NCBI GenBank assembly: GCA_900102235.1
Contig: FMVL01000003.1
Location: 1 to 64,000 of the forward strand
Source of the DNA: Lachnospiraceae bacterium XBB2008
GTDB taxonomy: Bacteria > Bacillota > Clostridia > Lachnospirales > Lachnospiraceae
DNA: 64,000 nucleotides
Reading direction: 5' to 3'
Shown: piece after piece, positions 55,107 through 63,327 of the stretch
Numbering within the stretch: position 1 is the stretch's first letter
Layout of the letters: each line of letters starts with the position of its first letter
Made by a program: the position numbers and the translations under genes
The notes under the pieces: generated by a model
Told to the model about the DNA's origin: nothing
What the model saw: the letters and a program-made list of their open reading frames with translations, nothing else
The model's database searches: none

Positions 55107-56054
55107 CTAACAAAAAAGCATATATTTATCAGTAACCGCGCGCATAATATCCGATCTGCCAACCGGATTTCCTTTTGAGTCGAGAATGGAAAGCAAGCCT
55201 ATTCTGTCATACGGATGTCCGTCATCACCTGTCAGGCAACAGCTGAATTCAAAATAATATGAATCCCCATGCCAGTTGACCTTCTTAAGGTTCTTAAAAA
55301 AATACGTGTCCCTGGCAAGGCTTAATTGCAAACTGATATCGGAATCGCATATGCTCCCTTCCTTTTCGCATATGAGAAGTGCCACCATCGACCTCTCATC
55401 GCTGAACTTTCTGTTTGTCATGTCCTCTCCCGTAAGGGAGATCTCATAGCCGTTCAGGATCCGATAACGCATATCCTTCTCAAGGATATCATCGACATTC
55501 AGATGATTCTCTTCAAAATAATCCGCAAAAGCAAGTATCTGCGGATCCGGATATGTAATCGGCCGGGTATAGAGATACCCCATCCGTCTGTCCACAGGAA
55601 AAATGTTCGGCACGGCCTTCGGCATGAAACTCCGGATAAGCTCATCGTTCTTCTCTCCCAGCGCCTTGGGATCGATGATATATCTTCCGTCCGTAAGCCG
55701 TATGCTTCCCTCTCTTACAGTCACATATTTGTTATATGGGATCCTCAGCCAGAAACTGATCTTATCAAGATGTGTATCTCCAAATGCATCTGTTTCCATC
55801 TCAACCAGGCTTTCCGGCAAAACCACGTTTCGTAAGGCTTCGCAACCGGCAAAAGCCCTGCTCCCCATCTGTCTGATCCCATTCTGAACAGTTATATCCC
55901 GCATCTTGTGAATGCCCATGAACGCCCCGGTACCGATACGTGTGATCGAAGCACCGTTAACCTTTGCCGGGACATTGACACAGTCACTATTGTGAGTGTA
56001 TGAGAGTATCACATCATCAACTGTTATAAAGTTTCCGTCGTATACTATCTTCAC
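55107..56054 (-). CDS. Leucine-rich-repeat (BspA-type) protein with extra domain
   Basis: 315 residues. Residues about 25-95 contain LRR_5/BspA-like repeats ('RIGTGAFMGIHKMRDITVQN', 'QMGSRAFAGCEALRNVVLPE'). The remaining 200 residues are unassigned ('ALGEKNDELIRSFMPKAVPN', 'FADYFEENHLNVDDILEKDM'). There is no signal peptide, so unlike most BspA proteins it is cytosolic. The start is GTG at 56054, with GGAGG eight bases upstream and only three bases after the preceding stop. Likely a target-binding component of the MoxR/VWA module (inference). Confidence 0.85.
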   Translation of the reverse strand: MKIVYDGNFITVDDVILSYTHNSDCVNVPAKVNGASITRIGTGAFMGIHKMRDITVQNGIRQMGSRAFAGCEALRNVVLPESLVEMETDAFGDTHLDKISFWLRIPYNKYVTVREGSIRLTDGRYIIDPKALGEKNDELIRSFMPKAVPNIFPVDRRMGYLYTRPITYPDPQILAFADYFEENHLNVDDILEKDMRYRILNGYEISLTGEDMTNRKFSDERSMVALLICEKEGSICDSDISLQLSLARDTYFFKNLKKVNWHGDSYYFEFSCCLTGDDGHPYDRIGLLSILDSKGNPVGRSDIMRAVTDKYMLFC

Positions 56055-56057
56055 AGA

Positions 56058-56321
56058 TCATTCCTCCGGTTCTTCATAGTTTGAGGCCTCGACGATCCTG
56101 TCAAAAGAAAGGCCCTTCCCTTTACGAACCCGGTCATTCAGTTCTTCCACCTGCCGGCGCCTGAGATATAAGCCTCCGATGATCTCTGCCTCTTCCATGG
56201 TGCCGGAGCAGGCGCACAGATCATACATCTCCTTCAGGTTCATCATGATCCTGTCCATATCCGGCTGAGCCAGCACATATGATATGCCACGAGTAAATGA
56301 GCACTGTTCCAGATTAGTCAT
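56058..56321 (-). CDS. Small helical protein, first gene of the MoxR/VWA operon
   Basis: 87 residues from ATG 56321 (a GTG at 56342 is also possible). Helical, with 'DRIMMNLKEMYDLCACSGTM' and 'IGGLYLRRRQVEELNDRVRK'. No family recognised. Its stop is three bases before the LRR gene start, so it is cotranslated. G-rich sequence precedes the ATG in place of a classic ribosome site. Confidence 0.7.
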   Translation of the reverse strand: MTNLEQCSFTRGISYVLAQPDMDRIMMNLKEMYDLCACSGTMEEAEIIGGLYLRRRQVEELNDRVRKGKGLSFDRIVEASNYEEPEE

Positions 56322-56411
56322 TTCCGCCCCCCCGATGAGCACATGCTCTTCTACACATGATTATGAGACGGAATGGAGCAAAATCCCATAAACCTATAGT
56401 TTAGTAAAGAA

Positions 56412-56431
56412 GGGAGAGCTTTCGCCCTCCC
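56412..56431 (-). terminator. Terminator-like hairpin after the XRE regulator gene
   Basis: 8-bp stem GGGAGAGC (56412-56419) with GCCCTCCC (56424-56431), one mismatch, TTTC loop, followed leftward by TTCTTTACT. Confidence 0.7.
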
Positions 56432-56443
56432 CCGTTAAAGTTA

Positions 56444-56671
56444 TTATTCTTCGCCGACCAGGATCTCATCGATTGTGGTATTGAACAGTTTGCTTAACGC
56501 ATATAGATTATCCACTGCCGGAAGGCTTTCGCCTCTTTGCCATTTGTAGATGGCCTGCTCTGACTCAAATCCCATGTAATCGGCTATATCTGAAACCTTG
56601 ATATTCAATTGTATTCTCAATTCCTTAATGTGAGCTCCTGTCGCTTTGGCATCCAAAACCGGATACTTCAT
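56444..56671 (-). CDS. XRE-family helix-turn-helix regulator
   Basis: 75 residues. 'GAHIKELRIQLNIKVSDIAD' and 'GFESEQAIYKWQRGESLPAV' and 'ALSKLFNTTIDEIL' form a complete lambda-repressor-type HTH with nothing attached. ATG 56671 is favoured, being five bases after AGGAGG; an ATG three bases earlier is too close. It lies between the two ATPase clusters on the same strand, making it the obvious candidate regulator of either. Confidence 0.87.
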   Translation of the reverse strand: MKYPVLDAKATGAHIKELRIQLNIKVSDIADYMGFESEQAIYKWQRGESLPAVDNLYALSKLFNTTIDEILVGEE

Positions 56672-56926
56672 CATCGCCTCCTTATAGAATTCAAACCACC
56701 TGCTCCGATGTATCCTCTTGCCTGTGCAATCGACAACCACGTCTCCGGGGGATACTTAAACCATCGTCTTGCTCAGGGACCTGGATCCCTGAACCATTGT
56801 GTCTGTCTATATGGAGTTTTATTGAATTGTAAGAATAGTATATATGATGACTGCCACAGATAAAATGGACAGTTTTGCGAAATATGCCTCCTAATTCAGC
56901 TATAACTGCGAAAATCTTCTATTGTT
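56672..56926. other. Intergenic region between the AAA ATPase and XRE genes
   Basis: No gene is supported. A 7-bp inverted repeat TCAGGGA (56773-56779) with TCCCTGA (56786-56792) is present, without a T-tract. AT-rich stretches at about 56820-56850 may hold the leftward promoter of the XRE gene, but no clear -10/-35 pair was found. Confidence 0.4.
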
Positions 56927-59104
56927 TCAGAACGCCCCGAACCCCATCGGTCTGCGTTTTGGCTCGTCTGATGCCTTCGCATCGGTCTTCTCCGTGGCGG
57001 ATGTGAAGTCGGTAGCCTTAAGTTTCAGTCTGTTGTTTTCATCGAATTCGTAGCGAAGTGCTGCGATCCCCCAGGTGTTCTCATAGAGGTTACGTACGAA
57101 TCGTCCGTTTGCAAAAGACTTATCCTCTATCACCTCATCCTCAAGGCCGTCGAAATATGTGTGAACGGCATCTTTGAATGAATCGTCATAGTCAAACGAA
57201 TCTCCGATCATACCCATGAATATCTCTTCCAGTTCACTGCGTGAATAGTTCGGGAATTCGATGATCGTCCGGACTCTGCTCTTAAGCCCCGGATTACTCT
57301 CAAGAAGATTCTTCATCTCCTCTGTATAGCCGGCCATGATCACACACATGTCGTCGCGGTGATTCTCCATCTCCGCTATGAGAGCGGTGATCGCTTCCCG
57401 GCCGTAATCCTTAGAGTCCGAAGCTGATCTGAACAGTTCGTATGCCTCATCTATGAAGAGCACCGAACCGTATGCCGAGCGGCAGTATCCGCTGGTCTTC
57501 GGTGTAGTCTCGCCGATATATGTTCCGCACAGATCCCTGCCTTTGATCTCATAGAAGTTACCTTTGCTCAGGATCCCTTCTTCCTTCATCTTCTTGGCAA
57601 TGATGCGCGCCATCGTTGTCTTGCCGGTACCGGGACTTCCGGTGAAGCACATATGGATAGTAGGGCGATCCAGTGACTTGCCGTTCTCGGTCATCTTCTG
57701 CTGAACCTTGATCTGATTGATCAGAGTATTGACCTGCTCTATGATCGAATCCACGCCGATCATGCCTGCTATCAGTTCCTCGCTCGATCTGTCATCAACA
57801 GACACATCCAGATACCGCTTCAGTTCCTCCGCGGTGATCTCTTTGTTCTCCGGATCGGCTTTCGACTCCGCCTCCTCGCTTATCCTGTCATAGAGGATGG
57901 ATTCGACCATCTTGGCCACGCTTCGGTATCCGTAGAAACTGCCGTCGTTCTTCTCGGCGACGATGCCCTGCTCCAGGATATCGTCGCAGTCTTTTGCAAA
58001 AGAATACCCATACCGTGCTGCTTTTATCCGGATATACTTGAGCATATGCTCGCTGTCAGCCGGCGGCACGATCAGCGGACGTACATTTATTATGTCGGAT
58101 ATGGAATTGCTGATATCATGTACTATCCTATACTCCATGAACGGAACACGGAAAATGAACAGAACCTGAGGATTGGCATCATTGATGGCGATCAGATAAT
58201 CCTTGATCCTCGTGGTGTTCAGTTCCGCGGTCCATCTGGATATATCTATGTCTATGATCCTCTGGAGTTTGTTTTCCTTCTCGGAGTATCTGGTGATATT
58301 CTCGACATTATGCGCGAGCTTATCCCAATCATGATAGCGTTCATCCCGGCCTGCGGTATCTCCTATTTTCTCCTTTATGACCAGTTCATCAGCTTTCACG
58401 GCTGCAAGCCCAGACTCCGCATACAGTTGTGACAGCGCTTTCAGGAATGTAGTAAGTCCGTTGCCGTCATCGATGGATATGAGTAAGGACTGAGACCAGA
58501 GCAGTTTCTCATTGCCGCCTGCTTTAAAAGCCGGGATTATCTTTCGCAGGTTATCAAGATATTCCGCGAGTACCTCCGAATAGATCTCGATGGGCTTTTC
58601 TGGCGCGGCACTGTCCTTTTGAGAGCGGGGTTCTTCATTCCTTTTATGTGACCGGGTTTCGATGGTCTTGGAATAAGCGACAATATCGGACAGTTTGCTT
58701 CCCTGCTTAAATACCGCAAGTTCTTCCGCAGGTATATTATCCAGCACATCTTTTATCTGCACTCTTACATCGGTTGACTCATCATACCCTAAAAGGACCG
58801 TTCCGTAACTGAGGGTTGTGTCAGGATCGTCCAAGCGCTTCGTTATGACTATCTGAAGGCCGTTCTTTAAGAGTTCCATGTCGAGATCCTTACTCGCCAG
58901 GAAGTCTTTTACACCCTTCAGTTCCTTCATCATGCCGTCCACATCTTCGATCTCGCCGTTTTTCAGATATTCGGCAAGAGAATCGTCGCTCATGGACAGC
59001 ATCTTGACATAACCATACAAAATACCTTCCGGAACGGATTCCGAAAGGTTTTTGCAGAATTTCTTTGCAAGATTCAGTATCTTGTTATCAGTATCTACTA
59101 TCAT
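56927..59104 (-). CDS. Large AAA+ ATPase, CbbX/SpoVK type with degenerate N-terminal ATPase half
   Basis: 725 residues. The C-terminal AAA domain (about 470-690) is of the CbbX/CfxQ class: Walker A 'CFTGSPGTGKTTMARIIAKK', pore loop 'GRDLCGTYIGETTPKT', Walker B 'SVLFIDEAYELF', sensor 1 'CVIMAGYTEEM', and arginine finger 'NPGLKSRVRTIIEFP'. Residues about 200-420 look like a second AAA module that lost its P-loop ('LLISIDDGNGLTTFLKALSQ') but kept sensor- and lid-like parts ('NPQVLFIFRVPFMEYRIV'). It starts three bases after the YbjN-like gene stops. CbbX-type ATPases remodel or re-activate protein complexes; the target here is unknown. Confidence 0.88.
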   Translation of the reverse strand: MIVDTDNKILNLAKKFCKNLSESVPEGILYGYVKMLSMSDDSLAEYLKNGEIEDVDGMMKELKGVKDFLASKDLDMELLKNGLQIVITKRLDDPDTTLSYGTVLLGYDESTDVRVQIKDVLDNIPAEELAVFKQGSKLSDIVAYSKTIETRSHKRNEEPRSQKDSAAPEKPIEIYSEVLAEYLDNLRKIIPAFKAGGNEKLLWSQSLLISIDDGNGLTTFLKALSQLYAESGLAAVKADELVIKEKIGDTAGRDERYHDWDKLAHNVENITRYSEKENKLQRIIDIDISRWTAELNTTRIKDYLIAINDANPQVLFIFRVPFMEYRIVHDISNSISDIINVRPLIVPPADSEHMLKYIRIKAARYGYSFAKDCDDILEQGIVAEKNDGSFYGYRSVAKMVESILYDRISEEAESKADPENKEITAEELKRYLDVSVDDRSSEELIAGMIGVDSIIEQVNTLINQIKVQQKMTENGKSLDRPTIHMCFTGSPGTGKTTMARIIAKKMKEEGILSKGNFYEIKGRDLCGTYIGETTPKTSGYCRSAYGSVLFIDEAYELFRSASDSKDYGREAITALIAEMENHRDDMCVIMAGYTEEMKNLLESNPGLKSRVRTIIEFPNYSRSELEEIFMGMIGDSFDYDDSFKDAVHTYFDGLEDEVIEDKSFANGRFVRNLYENTWGIAALRYEFDENNRLKLKATDFTSATEKTDAKASDEPKRRPMGFGAF

Positions 59105-59107
59105 ATC

Positions 59108-59524
59108 TTATGCCCACAGTGCTTTCATGATCTTCGGATATGCATCATCCACTATGCCTGCCATGCGAGCCATCAGCTCATACATCTCCTGTGCGCAGCT
59201 GTCAAGCTGGATCACTGCATCCACACGGCAGCAAAGGTCCGAAGCCTCTTCGTCCCATACGAACTTGACCCATCTGTATGAATCATTAAGTGAATTGCAT
59301 ATCTTGTATATTTTTTCAACCTGGTCCTTGGGGATCTGAGCGAATTCTCTGCCCTCGATGTGAGCGGACTCATCGTCAGGATCAAACTGAAAATATGCAG
59401 CAAGCTGCGTATTCTCAAGGCCTAACCCTGCTCTGATGAGGTTGTGTTCCTCACTGACCATGCTAACTTTCATGTCGTGTGCGTCCATAAAAGCCATAAA
59501 TAATTCAGCTGCCTGACTTGCCAT
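59108..59524 (-). CDS. YbjN-like protein (type III secretion chaperone-like fold)
   Basis: 138 residues from ATG 59524, with GAGAGG eight bases upstream (the frame continues to 59560 but covers that site). 'AAELFMAFMDAHDMKVSMVS', 'AAYFQFDPDDESAHIEGREF', 'YKICNSLNDSYRWVKFVWDE' and 'MYELMARMAGIVDDAYPKIM' match the YbjN domain layout of small protein-binding chaperones. It sits between the J-domain and AAA genes, suggesting an adaptor role (inference). Confidence 0.8.
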   Translation of the reverse strand: MASQAAELFMAFMDAHDMKVSMVSEEHNLIRAGLGLENTQLAAYFQFDPDDESAHIEGREFAQIPKDQVEKIYKICNSLNDSYRWVKFVWDEEASDLCCRVDAVIQLDSCAQEMYELMARMAGIVDDAYPKIMKALWA

Positions 59525-59584
59525 ATTAAATACCTCTCTTTCTTTCCCCCGTCCGGTCAACCGGACACTGTATCTATTATTCTA

Positions 59585-60313
59585 TCATATTTCCTGCTTT
59601 ACCTTCATAACATATTCCTGAAATTGTCTGGTGATATCAGACGCTTCTTCGGAGCTGCCTCCGTTATCGGGATGGACCTGCTTCATCAATTCTCTGTATC
59701 TGGTCTTGGCCTGCATCATATCCAGTCCCCAGAATATGTTATCGGGAACCCGGTATTCCCGGGCGGGCTCTTCCGAATGAGTTTCATTGGATCCTTTATG
59801 GGATTCATTGGATTCTTCATGGGTTTCATTGAACTTTTCATGGGTTTCGTTGAATTCTTCAAAATTATCTGTGTCGGTTTTATCATATGTCGATCTATGC
59901 CGACCCTGCCAGTTTTCATCGGAGGTCATAAATAATACGAAATAGATATATATGCCTGCCGGAATCCAGACAAGACCGGATCCGAGTATGGCCAGGGCCG
60001 CGAACGATGAAAAAAACGTCACAACCAATATCATTGCTATTATATTGACTCTGCACAGTGCGAATAAAATGAACGGTCCTATAATAGCGTTAAAGAGGAT
60101 CTCTCCGAGAAATCCTATCAGTCTTTTGAATAAGCCCGTGCGTCCGCCCTTAAAGATCGAAATGATGCTTCTGAACACACAGCCGAAGAACATGTCAAAA
60201 CATTCATATATTAAATCGGATATAATCTTTATAGTCTCTCTTCGCTGCTGTTTTTTGTAAGCACGAAGAAGCTCATCCACATCGTCGAACCCTGTTTTCC
60301 CGTATCCGAACAT
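59585..60313 (-). CDS. Membrane protein with C-terminal J domain
   Basis: 242 residues. An amphipathic N-terminal part, two to three hydrophobic helices (about 65-130, 'ILFNAIIGPFILFALCRVNI', 'MILVVTFFSSFAALAILGSG'), a linker with four degenerate repeats of the type 'FNETHEK', and a C-terminal J domain with 'KTRYRELMKQVHPDNGGSSE' (the HPD tripeptide). It should recruit DnaK to the membrane face. First gene of the cluster with the YbjN-like and AAA genes; GGGGAG precedes its ATG. Confidence 0.87.
   Translation of the reverse strand: MFGYGKTGFDDVDELLRAYKKQQRRETIKIISDLIYECFDMFFGCVFRSIISIFKGGRTGLFKRLIGFLGEILFNAIIGPFILFALCRVNIIAMILVVTFFSSFAALAILGSGLVWIPAGIYIYFVLFMTSDENWQGRHRSTYDKTDTDNFEEFNETHEKFNETHEESNESHKGSNETHSEEPAREYRVPDNIFWGLDMMQAKTRYRELMKQVHPDNGGSSEEASDITRQFQEYVMKVKQEI
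59770..59870 (-). repeat. Short tandem repeat in the J-protein linker
   Basis: Repeats of about 18-24 bp encode 'FNETHEK', 'FNETHEE', 'SNESHKG' and 'SNETHSE'. They keep frame and could vary in number between strains. Confidence 0.75.
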
Positions 60314-60338
60314 CGATCTCCCCTCTCTGAGTTTTTAT

Positions 60339-60394
60339 GAACCCGCCCGGGTTCCGTCTTAAACAGATTATAGCCGTGACAGAGACGGATATAA
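60339..60394 (-). promoter_or_regulatory. Promoter and leader palindrome of the J-protein cluster
   Basis: -10 TATAAT (60366-60371), 17-bp spacer, weak -35 TTTATA (60389-60394). In the leader, GAACCCG (60339-60345) and CGGGTTC (60348-60354) form a 7-bp palindrome with a two-base gap, a possible operator. Confidence 0.55.
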
Positions 60395-60487
60395 ATAAAC
60401 CTGCAGTTTACTTTTTTCCCGAAAGGCCGGAAAATATATACACACATTCGCGCTCAGATGTTATTCTAAAGTGCGGAGGGCAAAAAT

Positions 60488-61702
60488 ATGGCAAAGATCA
60501 ATGATAACTATCTTCGGCTGCAGGGCAGCTATCTTTTTTCCACAATAGGCAAAAAGGTGCGTGAGTTCAGCGAACAGCATCCCGAGGCAGACATCATAAG
60601 GTTAGGCATCGGAGATGTGACACGCCCCATCGCTCCCACCGTCATTGAGGCACTGCATAAAGCGGTCGACGAGATGGGACATGAAGAGACATTCAGAGGA
60701 TATGCGCCTGACTTGGGCTATGACTTCCTGCGTAACGTGATCTCCGAGAAGGACTTCAAGGCACGCGGATGCGACATCGAGCCCGATGAGATCTTCGTAT
60801 CGGACGGAGCCAAATGTGACTGCGCAAACATTCAGGAACTCTTCAGTACAGACAACACCATAGCGGTATGCGATCCCGTATATCCCGTATACGTGGATTC
60901 CAATGTCATGGCAGGACGGACCGGACTCTATGACACGGCAAGCGAACGCTACGGCAAGGTGATCTACATGCCTTGTACCAAAGACAACGACTTCGTGCCG
61001 GATATACCCAAAGAAGTTCCGGACATGATATACCTGTGCTATCCGAACAATCCGAGCGGTGCCGTCATCACCAAAGAGCGGCTGCAGGAATGGGTAGACT
61101 ACGCAAATGCTCATGACTCCGTGATACTCTACGATGCAGCATATGAAGCATACATATCCGATCCTTCCATCCCCCACAGCATATATGAATGCGAAGGTGC
61201 GAGAGATTGTGCGATCGAGTTCCGCTCTTTTTCCAAGACCGCAGGGTTCACGGGACTCAGACTCGGATTTACTGTCATTCCCAAGGACCTCACCACGGGA
61301 GGCGAAAAACTCTGGCCGCTCTGGGCAAGACGCCACGGGACCAAATACAACGGTGCTCCATACATCGTGCAGAGAGCAGGAGAAGCGGTTTATTCCGAGG
61401 CCGGCAGACGTGAGATTGAAGAACAGATCGCATATTACATGGGTAATGCGAAGATCATATACGAAGGTTTAAAAGGCGCCGGATACGAAGTATACGGCGG
61501 TGTGAACGCTCCCTACATCTGGCTCAGGACGCCGGGAAATATGACAAGTTGGGAATTCTTTGATCAGTTGCTCACACAGTCAGGTATCGTGGGAACACCG
61601 GGATCCGGATTCGGACCCAGCGGTGAGCATTATTTCAGATTGACCGCTTTCGGAAGCCGTGAAAACACGACCAGAGCAGTTGAGAGGATAGTCTCGAGAT
61701 AA
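60488..61702 (+). CDS. dapL: LL-diaminopimelate aminotransferase
   Basis: Converts tetrahydrodipicolinate straight to LL-diaminopimelate in lysine and peptidoglycan synthesis. 404 residues, full length. '[20 protein letters not shown]', '[20 protein letters not shown]', PLP lysine K250 in '[20 protein letters not shown]' and '[20 protein letters not shown]' are typical of the clostridial DapL type. GGAGGG stands eight bases before the ATG. With lysA at 31555 it defines the pathway variant. Confidence 0.97.
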   Translation: MAKINDNYLRLQGSYLFSTIGKKVREFSEQHPEADIIRLGIGDVTRPIAPTVIEALHKAVDEMGHEETFRGYAPDLGYDFLRNVISEKDFKARGCDIEPDEIFVSDGAKCDCANIQELFSTDNTIAVCDPVYPVYVDSNVMAGRTGLYDTASERYGKVIYMPCTKDNDFVPDIPKEVPDMIYLCYPNNPSGAVITKERLQEWVDYANAHDSVILYDAAYEAYISDPSIPHSIYECEGARDCAIEFRSFSKTAGFTGLRLGFTVIPKDLTTGGEKLWPLWARRHGTKYNGAPYIVQRAGEAVYSEAGRREIEEQIAYYMGNAKIIYEGLKGAGYEVYGGVNAPYIWLRTPGNMTSWEFFDQLLTQSGIVGTPGSGFGPSGEHYFRLTAFGSRENTTRAVERIVSR

Positions 61703-61725
61703 GATTAACACATATTGGCGTTACG

Positions 61726-61759
61726 GAGGGTGATGTACATATTCTCACCCTCTTTTTTT
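61726..61759 (+). terminator. Rho-independent terminator of dapL
   Basis: Perfect 8-bp stem GAGGGTGA (61726-61733) with TCACCCTC (61745-61752), then seven T (61753-61759). Confidence 0.93.
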
Positions 61760-62597
61760 ATCCGCGCTCCGCGATCTTACCAACAAGAGCGCATATTGCA
61801 AATCCGGCTACATCAACTGCTACTATGGTAGATCCTACGGGGGTTCCCGCCATGATGGATATGATCATTCCCACCAGTGCGCATACGACCGATATACATG
61901 CCGAGCAGATTATAACCGACTTAAAACTCTTAAACAGCCGCATGGCCGACAATGCCGGGAATATGACCAGTGCGGATATGAGCAGCGACCCCACCAGATT
62001 CATCGCAAGGACTATGATGACTGCTATGATTACCGCAATCATCAGATTATAGAAATCCGTATTCACGCCTATCGCTTTGGAGAAGTTTTCATCAAAGGTT
62101 ACCGAAAATATCTTATTATAATAGACGATAAACACCGCTATCACTACCACCGAAAGTACGATACACAGTACCACTTCTCTCAAAGTCAGCGTCAGTATGG
62201 AGGTCGAACCGAACAATGTGCTGCATACGTCCCCGGACAGATTTGCAGATGTTGAGAACAGATGCATCAGCAGATATCCGAAAGCCAGCGCTCCGACAGA
62301 TATCATCGCGATTGCGGCATCTCCCTGTATCCGGGTATTCTGCCCTGTTCTGAGCAGCAAAACGGCACTCAATACAGTAAGCGGCAGTATCAATATCATC
62401 TTATTGGTCAGGTTGAGCACGGTAGCTATCGCCATAACGCCAAATGCCACATGGGACAGACCGTCACCTATAAACGAGAATCTCTTCAATACCAGCGTAA
62501 CCCCCAGTAAAGAGGCGCAAAGCGCGATGAGTACGCCTACGATAAGTGCATATCTGACGAAGGGATATTCCAGATACATGATAAACTTATCCATCAC
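61758..62597 (-). CDS. znuB: Zinc/manganese ABC transporter permease
   Basis: 279 residues with eight or so membrane helices: family ABC-3 metal-ion permease. 'RFSFIGDGLSHVAFGVMAIA' and 'DFYNLMIAVIIAVIIVLAMN' and 'LLISALVIFPALSAMRLFKS' are typical. The start is GTG 62597 (seven bases after GGAGG) or ATG 62594; either overlaps the stop of znuC. Zinc rather than manganese is likely from the His-rich binding protein in the operon. Confidence 0.93.
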   Translation of the reverse strand: MMDKFIMYLEYPFVRYALIVGVLIALCASLLGVTLVLKRFSFIGDGLSHVAFGVMAIATVLNLTNKMILILPLTVLSAVLLLRTGQNTRIQGDAAIAMISVGALAFGYLLMHLFSTSANLSGDVCSTLFGSTSILTLTLREVVLCIVLSVVVIAVFIVYYNKIFSVTFDENFSKAIGVNTDFYNLMIAVIIAVIIVLAMNLVGSLLISALVIFPALSAMRLFKSFKSVIICSACISVVCALVGMIISIMAGTPVGSTIVAVDVAGFAICALVGKIAERG

Positions 62598-63298
62598 TGT
62601 TCTTCCTCCCTGTTTATAAACTCTCCTCCTATACCGCTATGCAGGTACTCCTCTCTGGTCCCGAAGAATATCTCGCTCCCAATGTGAAGTATATGGCTGG
62701 CATACCGCACGGCAGCAGTAATATCATGTGAGATCATGATTATGGTAACGCCCTCTGTGTTAAGCTTACGGATAAGATCATACATCTCCATGGTCACCTT
62801 GGGATCAAGTCCGGATACGGGTTCATCAAGAAGAAGCAGTTTCTCCGTAGCACATAATGCTCTTGCGAGCAATACCCTCTGCTGCTGTCCTCCGGACAGC
62901 TCTCTGTAACATCTTTTGCCCAGGTCGGTAATCCCCATCCGTTCCATATTAAGCGCCGCTCTTTGCCTGTCATCCCGACTGTAAAAAGGCCGAAACGAGC
63001 CCCTGCTCTGGCAGCCCGAAAGCACTATCTCGGTAACCGAAGCCGGGAAATCCCGCTGCACGATGGTCTGCTGCGGCAGATAACCGATCTCGTTGGCCGT
63101 TAATCCGTCACCGTAGATTACTTCCCCGCTTACAGGCGGCTGGAGTTCAAGAAGCGTCTTCATCAACGTGGTTTTTCCGGAGCCGTTTTCACCAACAATA
63201 CACAGGTAATTACCCGCATCCACTTTGAAATTGATATTCGTCTCCACGGCGATCCCGTCGTATCCCACGGAGAGGTCTTTTACAGCGATCAAACTCAT
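62594..63298 (-). CDS. znuC: Zinc ABC transporter ATP-binding protein
   Basis: 234 residues: Walker A 'VGENGSGKTTLMKTLLELQP', signature 'RELSGGQQQRVLLARALCAT', Walker B 'LLLLDEPVSGLDP', and H-loop 'IIMISHDI'. It drives import through the ZnuB permease. It lies 29 bp after the binding-protein gene. Confidence 0.94.
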   Translation of the reverse strand: MSLIAVKDLSVGYDGIAVETNINFKVDAGNYLCIVGENGSGKTTLMKTLLELQPPVSGEVIYGDGLTANEIGYLPQQTIVQRDFPASVTEIVLSGCQSRGSFRPFYSRDDRQRAALNMERMGITDLGKRCYRELSGGQQQRVLLARALCATEKLLLLDEPVSGLDPKVTMEMYDLIRKLNTEGVTIIMISHDITAAVRYASHILHIGSEIFFGTREEYLHSGIGGEFINREEEQ

Positions 63299-63327
63299 AT
63301 GCTTTACCTTCTTACTGTGTACAGGCG

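Noticed and set aside
56773-56792. Hairpin as terminator of the AAA ATPase gene
   Set aside because: The stem is only 7 bp and no T-tract follows on either strand.
60602-61336. 244-codon frame opposite to dapL
   Set aside because: It is antisense to a full-length, well-conserved aminotransferase gene and matches no family.
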